This document shows positions 59,896-64,000 of a stretch of DNA of 64,000 nucleotides, in pieces (positions within the stretch are counted from its first letter, which is position 1; each line of letters starts with the position of its first letter). Origin of the DNA: Aminipila butyrica (GTDB taxonomy: Bacteria; Bacillota; Clostridia; Peptostreptococcales; Anaerovoracaceae). Under the pieces are notes generated by a model. That model saw nothing but the letters and a program-made list of their open reading frames with translations. It did not search any database and was not told where the DNA came from. Location: NCBI RefSeq assembly GCF_010669305.1, contig NZ_CP048649.1:558001-622000 (forward strand). The letters run 5' to 3'. A program made the position numbers and the translations under genes.

Positions 59896-61545
59896 ATGCA
59901 AACACAAACTATAACACCGGTACAGAAAAGGGTCGATGTGATCCCTGCCAATGTTCTTTTAACCAAACCCAATGCCAGAAAGAGAAAGCTCCGTGTGGCG
60001 GCCTACTGCCGGGTCAGCACCGAACAGGAAGAACAGCAGTCCAGCTACGCTGCGCAGATTGCTTATTACACGGAGAAAATCAATAAAAACAAGGAATGGG
60101 AGCTTGCCGGTATTTTTGCCGATGAGGGTATCACCGGAACCAGCGTCAAGAAACGAACCGAGTTTCTCAAGCTCATAGCACTGTGCGAAAAAGGCAAGAT
60201 CGATATGGTGCTGACCAAGTCGGTCTCCCGGTTTTCCAGAAACACGCTGGATGCCATCGGATATATCCGCAAGCTCAAAGCAAAGGGCATCCCTATCATC
60301 TTTGAAAAAGAGGGCATCAACACGATGGAGATGGCCAGCGAAATGGCACTGTGCTTCCTCAGCGGCTTTGCACAGGCAGAGAGCGAGTCCATCAGCCGAA
60401 ATGTAACATGGGGCAAGCGCCAGAGCTTCAAAAGCGGAAAGGTACCTTTTCAATACTCCCGCCTGCTGGGTTACCAAAAAGGTGAGGACGGTCAGCCCAA
60501 GGTTGTGCCGGAGGAAGCGGAAATCGTCAAGCGGATTTTCAGAAGCTATTACTCCGGTGCCAGCGTTCGAAAGATAAAGGAATCGCTGGAGGCAGACGAA
60601 ATTCTCTCCCCCACAGGTAACGCAGAATGGTCAATCGGCGCACTGCAATATATGCTCCGCAACGAGCGATACATCGGAGATGCACTGCTGCAGAAAACCT
60701 ATGTGGTGGATTGCTTAACCAAGGAAACGCGAAAAAACAACGGTGAAATCCCCCAGTATTATGTAACCGGAAACCATGAGCCGATTATTTCAAGAGATTT
60801 ATTCAACCTTGTGCAGGAGGAAATTACCCGGAGATCTGTTAAGCGAAAAGTGGCCAAGAAAGCTGTAAAAACCGAAAAAGGGAAATACAGCAGCAAATAC
60901 GCCCTGACCGAACTTCTCTGCTGCGGTGAATGCGGAACGCAGTACCGCCGGGTCACTTGGGCAAGGAATGGCAAGAAAAAGGTGGTCTGGCGTTGTATTA
61001 ACCGCTTGGAATATGGCACGAAATACTGCAAGGAATCCCCCACCATTGAGGAAAGCCGGTTGCACCAAGCCATTGTCATCGCTCTGAACCGTCTGGATGA
61101 GGATAAGGCTGATGTTATCGAAACCCTCAAGGCAGGACTACGGCTGGCCATCGGTTCACAGGATGATGACAGCTTCAATGAAGCGGCTGTCCAAAACCGT
61201 ATCGCCGAGCTGCAGAGCGTAATGATGGATTTGGTGGAACTCAGCTCCAAGTCCAGCGCCGGTGCGGATTACTTCGATGCCAAGTTTGAAGAAATTGCTG
61301 CGGAGATAAAAGCACTGCAGGGGCAACTTGGGGAGCATCAAGAGCAGACCATGCTCGCCCAAAACACACAAGCCCGAATTCATGAACTGCTTTATACGAT
61401 GGAACATACAGATCTCAGCCTCAAAGAATACCGGGAGGATGTGGTCAGGGCAGTGATTGATAAGGTGGTGGTTTTATCCCCTGAATGCATCCGGATTACC
61501 TTTAAGGGAAATACGGAAATGGAGCAGGAACTGCCAAGTGAGTAA
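59896..61545 (+). CDS. Large serine recombinase 2
   Basis: This 549-residue recombinase has catalytic AAYCRVSTEQEEQ, KSVSRFSRN and QAESESISRNVTWG, a recombinase domain around residues 190-300 and a zinc ribbon (CCGECGTQYRR ... CINRLEYGTKYC). A long coiled-coil C-terminal region closes it. It is the last gene of the ICE and a likely integrase/excisionase. AAAGGAG lies ahead of ATG. Confidence 0.92.
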   Translation: MQTQTITPVQKRVDVIPANVLLTKPNARKRKLRVAAYCRVSTEQEEQQSSYAAQIAYYTEKINKNKEWELAGIFADEGITGTSVKKRTEFLKLIALCEKGKIDMVLTKSVSRFSRNTLDAIGYIRKLKAKGIPIIFEKEGINTMEMASEMALCFLSGFAQAESESISRNVTWGKRQSFKSGKVPFQYSRLLGYQKGEDGQPKVVPEEAEIVKRIFRSYYSGASVRKIKESLEADEILSPTGNAEWSIGALQYMLRNERYIGDALLQKTYVVDCLTKETRKNNGEIPQYYVTGNHEPIISRDLFNLVQEEITRRSVKRKVAKKAVKTEKGKYSSKYALTELLCCGECGTQYRRVTWARNGKKKVVWRCINRLEYGTKYCKESPTIEESRLHQAIVIALNRLDEDKADVIETLKAGLRLAIGSQDDDSFNEAAVQNRIAELQSVMMDLVELSSKSSAGADYFDAKFEEIAAEIKALQGQLGEHQEQTMLAQNTQARIHELLYTMEHTDLSLKEYREDVVRAVIDKVVVLSPECIRITFKGNTEMEQELPSE

Positions 61546-61560
61546 AAATAGCAGGAGAAG

Positions 61561-61583
61561 CCGCCACAAAGCTGGCGGTTTTT
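61561..61583 (+). terminator. Terminator after last recombinase
   Basis: CCGCCA pairs with TGGCGG around a 6-base loop, followed by five T. The 140 bases beyond, to the next gene, hold no clear feature and may contain the right end. Confidence 0.75.
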
Positions 61584-61727
61584 CTCCTTTGGGCAGATTT
61601 TTGCTATATTCCGATGGGTTTCACCAAAATGCTGTGAATATTTCCATAATTTACACGAATCCGATTGCTTTATTCGCCGCTGCGATATATAATATATATA
61701 ATATTTATTTGGCAAAGGATAGTTTTA

Positions 61728-61901
61728 ATGGACTACATGACAGCAAAAGAAGCAGCGGAAAAATGGTCAATCACTCCACGACGGGTGCAGGTGCTTTGCG
61801 CACAGGGTAAAATACCGGGTGCTGTTCGATTTGGGGTTACTTGGGCAATACCTAAAGATACGGTAAAACCTAAAGATGGCCGATGTAAAAGCAAAAAATA
61901 A
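61728..61901 (+). CDS. Small excisionase/MerR-like HTH protein
   Basis: This 57-residue protein has MTAKEAAEKWSITPRRVQVLCAQGKIPGAV and the closing WAIPKDTVKPKDGR, so it is a paralogue of the protein at 46099. ATG 61728 follows AAAGGA. A TA-rich stretch (61687-61710) could be its promoter. It precedes the GHKL ATPase by 32 bases and may regulate it. Confidence 0.7.
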   Translation: MDYMTAKEAAEKWSITPRRVQVLCAQGKIPGAVRFGVTWAIPKDTVKPKDGRCKSKK

Positions 61902-61933
61902 GGAAAAGCTGTTATTTAAGGATGGTATAAATT

Positions 61934-64000
61934 ATGGAAGCTCAGATTACTATAAGCGGTGGTATAATTGGAGAATTATCAGAAAAAATCCCTTCGAACA
62001 TTATTGCGTTAAATGAATTGATTAAGAATTCATATGATGCAGGAGCAAATAAGGTAGCTGTTACCCTTGATTCGCAAAGTAAAACTCTTACTATTGTTGA
62101 TGATGGTTGTGGAATGGATGAGAATTCCATCAATATTCTTTTTCATATCAGCCAAAGCGAGAAAACATATGGTGTAAAAAATCAATATGGCAGATACACA
62201 CAAGGCTCTAAAGGTCTTGGCTTTCTGTCTGTTTTTAAATTTGGTAAAGACGTGTGTTGGATTACCAAAAAGGAAAAAGGCTTAAAATTTTGTGCCCAAT
62301 ACGACACGCTAATAAACAGCGATAATATATCTTCGTTGGTAATTCCTATTGAGCCTTGTCCAGAAGCTCAAAAAGGAACTAAGATAGTTATTAAATTAGA
62401 AGAATATAGTGCTGATTCTTTAATTTCGTATTTGTCAGATTTATCAAACTTGCAAAAAGTTATATATTCTTTTGAAGATAGCAGTTTCGAGATCACTTTA
62501 AATGTGAATGGCACATCTTATTCCAGTAAAGATAAGCAGCCATTAATTCAAATATACCCTGAGCGTCAATTGTACTATGTTAAGTATAGTTCACAAGAAC
62601 AAAAAATTAAGTATTATCATAATGGCGTATTAATCTTAAGTAAAGATTATCTATTCAATGCCAATGAATATGAAATAGATATTGAAATTGTAATATATCA
62701 ATTAAAGTCCCGAGGGAAAAATAACATTATCCCATTGTTTTACAACCCCCAAGGTGATTTGACTCCACTCATTTATATAAACACAAATCTATTTAATAAT
62801 TTTAACATTTTTGATCCTAATATTATGAAAAACATTAAGACAAGTGATGTTCTCAACCAAATGATAGGATCTATTCGAATTTTTAGTAGTAGTTCATCAT
62901 TGAGTTTCAATTCCGATAGATCTCAATTTTTGCAGAATCCTTTAACAGATGGCATTAAAGAATTTCTCTATAATATTAATAAAACAATCCAGACTTTAGG
63001 TTCACAATATAAAAAATATTTATTAGATTTTGACATTCTTACAACTCTAACTCTTCCTTCGAATCGGCTTAATGATAATAGCTTTTTAAGAAGTATTATC
63101 AAAGACCAGTTTGCCTTTAAGGATAAGGTTGAAATTCATAAGATTGATAAGAAAGTGGTTTATTCTTTCGCTAAGAAAGAATGCTATGCAAATATATATC
63201 AAGTCAATCCTAATGATGAGGCTTCTTCTGCTTCAAGCAAGGGTCAAACACAAGAAGCTGGTGCAACCACGAAAGGTGCAGAAGGTAAGGAAAATTCTGG
63301 AGAAGATAATTCCGTAACTACGGCAAAGATAATTTTGAAACAATTTAATAAAAAAATCGATGTGCCCTCAGGACAAATTAATTTGTATGATGAAATAATA
63401 GGGGCATATGATAGTAAGGGCAATTCTATTTCAAAAAACAGTATTATTGTTAAAGAGGAAAATGCAGAATTGCAAAATGCAATCTTACAGAGTGTCATTA
63501 TTCCTTGCAAAAAAAATATATACTATTCATATACAGATTCGATTACAGGTCTCGTTACAGTTCGAGTGGAATTTGAGTTTGTTGAACCTAAATCACCTGT
63601 TAGGTCATCATCACAAAAGATGCCGTTAATTTACATACCAGCACATCAAGGATATAATATATCTTTTAATGTTTCCTTGGGCAATTTGATTAACCAAATT
63701 AATATGTTGGACGTAGACAAATATACTGAAGTGCTATCTTGTACTTTAAGAGCAACTTTTGAATTAAGTATTGATTCAATCAAAAAATGTTCTAAGTATT
63801 CATCTTTAACGTGGAATAAAGAGTTAAAGGAAAATATAAAGCTTGTAATTTCTTATATAAAAAGCAAAAAAAGTTTCATAGGTGCAGTTGCGACTTCTAC
63901 AAAAGTTGATTTTGATAGTTTGAAAAATATTTTAGAACCATCGGATGTAGATGTTTATGTTCCCAAATTGCATTTAGGTGCTCATAAATCAATGCAGTAC
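61934..64000 (+). CDS. GHKL (HSP90/MutL-like) ATPase, 3' end beyond window
   Basis: An open frame runs from ATG 61934 to the window end (at least 689 residues) without a stop. The N terminus has the Bergerat fold motifs: N box IALNELIKNSYDAGANKV (residues 24-41), G1 VDDGCGMD (about 57) and G2 YGRYTQGSKGLGFLSVF (about 84). A 350-residue middle, a low-complexity linker (about 432-455) and a region with LHLGAHKS follow. Such stand-alone GHKL proteins occur in defence islands. This gene is strongly AT-rich. Confidence 0.8.
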   Translation, partial: MEAQITISGGIIGELSEKIPSNIIALNELIKNSYDAGANKVAVTLDSQSKTLTIVDDGCGMDENSINILFHISQSEKTYGVKNQYGRYTQGSKGLGFLSVFKFGKDVCWITKKEKGLKFCAQYDTLINSDNISSLVIPIEPCPEAQKGTKIVIKLEEYSADSLISYLSDLSNLQKVIYSFEDSSFEITLNVNGTSYSSKDKQPLIQIYPERQLYYVKYSSQEQKIKYYHNGVLILSKDYLFNANEYEIDIEIVIYQLKSRGKNNIIPLFYNPQGDLTPLIYINTNLFNNFNIFDPNIMKNIKTSDVLNQMIGSIRIFSSSSSLSFNSDRSQFLQNPLTDGIKEFLYNINKTIQTLGSQYKKYLLDFDILTTLTLPSNRLNDNSFLRSIIKDQFAFKDKVEIHKIDKKVVYSFAKKECYANIYQVNPNDEASSASSKGQTQEAGATTKGAEGKENSGEDNSVTTAKIILKQFNKKIDVPSGQINLYDEIIGAYDSKGNSISKNSIIVKEENAELQNAILQSVIIPCKKNIYYSYTDSITGLVTVRVEFEFVEPKSPVRSSSQKMPLIYIPAHQGYNISFNVSLGNLINQINMLDVDKYTEVLSCTLRATFELSIDSIKKCSKYSSLTWNKELKENIKLVISYIKSKKSFIGAVATSTKVDFDSLKNILEPSDVDVYVPKLHLGAHKSMQY

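Larger units (their letters stand above)
2415..61720. mobile_element. Putative integrative and conjugative element (approximate limits)
   Basis: The block contains a relaxase, coupling protein, VirB3/VirB4/VirB6 homologues, an NlpC/P60 hydrolase, a Tad pilus locus, an adenine methylase and a cluster of large serine recombinases at its right end. Passenger modules (ars, van, AraC/VOC, group II intron) interrupt an otherwise co-directional backbone. The left limit is placed after the tRNA fragment. The right limit is placed after the last recombinase, where composition becomes very AT-rich. Exact att sites were not found. Confidence 0.75.

Noticed and set aside
63111..63317. Short plus-strand ORF near the window end
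   Set aside because: It lies wholly inside the GHKL ATPase frame in another phase and has no motif.
1..64000. CRISPR array
   Set aside because: No regularly spaced short repeats with unique spacers were seen by eye.

Overview
The window looks like DNA from a gut-type Clostridia/Bacillota genome. Most genes have strong GGAGG ribosome binding sites, ATGA gene overlaps and Firmicutes-type protein families. About 59 kb of it (roughly 2.4-61.7 kb) reads as one integrative and conjugative element (ICE). The ICE has a backbone for mating and maintenance and several later insertions: two gene-sized cargo modules, an arsenic operon, a group II intron and a VanG-type glycopeptide resistance cluster.

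Layout. 1-2.4 kb is the end of a different, AT-richer element (AP2/zinc-ribbon protein, AbrB-like protein, sigma factor, tiny ORF). It finishes at a 3' tRNA fragment that resembles an attachment site. 2.47-2.66 kb holds three consecutive terminator hairpins. 2.7-7.4 kb is an ICE maintenance operon (D12-class adenine methylase, AbrB/SpoVT-like proteins, YodL-like and SpoVG-like proteins). 7.4-14.3 kb is a Tad-type pilus locus (pilin-like peptide, A24 prepilin peptidase, CpaB, TadZ-, TadA-, TadB- and TadC-like proteins and two pseudopilin-like proteins). A nonsense-mutated gene, a large secreted protein and a small VirB2-like protein follow. 17.1-21.9 kb is a cargo hotspot (DUF5131, VOC and two AraC-type regulators) framed by imperfect direct repeats derived from the VirB2-like gene. 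21.9-24.3 kb is type IV secretion (VirB6, PrgI/VirB3 and a VirB4-associated protein). 24.3-28.8 kb is an arsRDA-type operon with acr3, arsN and arsC on the opposite strand, inserted just before virB4.

28.9-45.4 kb carries virB4, an amidoligase/gamma-glutamylcyclotransferase pair, an NlpC/P60 hydrolase, a ribbon-helix-helix accessory protein beside a candidate oriT, a MobP-like relaxase fused to Sel1 repeats, a toprim/DUF3991 protein, and virD4. virD4 is split by a group II intron whose exact removal restores the reading frame. 45.6-54.8 kb holds regulators and vanR, vanS, a VanZ-like fusion, vanW, vanG, vanXY and vanT, with three 11-bp-phased VanR-like boxes. 55.2-61.6 kb holds a sigma-like factor, an unexplained ~500-nt structured intergenic region, an orphan MazF, and a tandem group of serine recombinases, some catalytically altered or split. 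From 61.7 kb composition drops to very AT-rich. A small helix-turn-helix gene and a GHKL ATPase, cut by the window end, lie there.

Together the genes describe a self-transmissible element. The recombinases would move it, the relaxase, coupling protein and VirB proteins would transfer it, the Tad pilus and NlpC/P60 hydrolase may help cell contact, and the methylase may protect it. The van and ars modules are selectable cargo. Function assignments rest on motifs read by eye. No database search was run.
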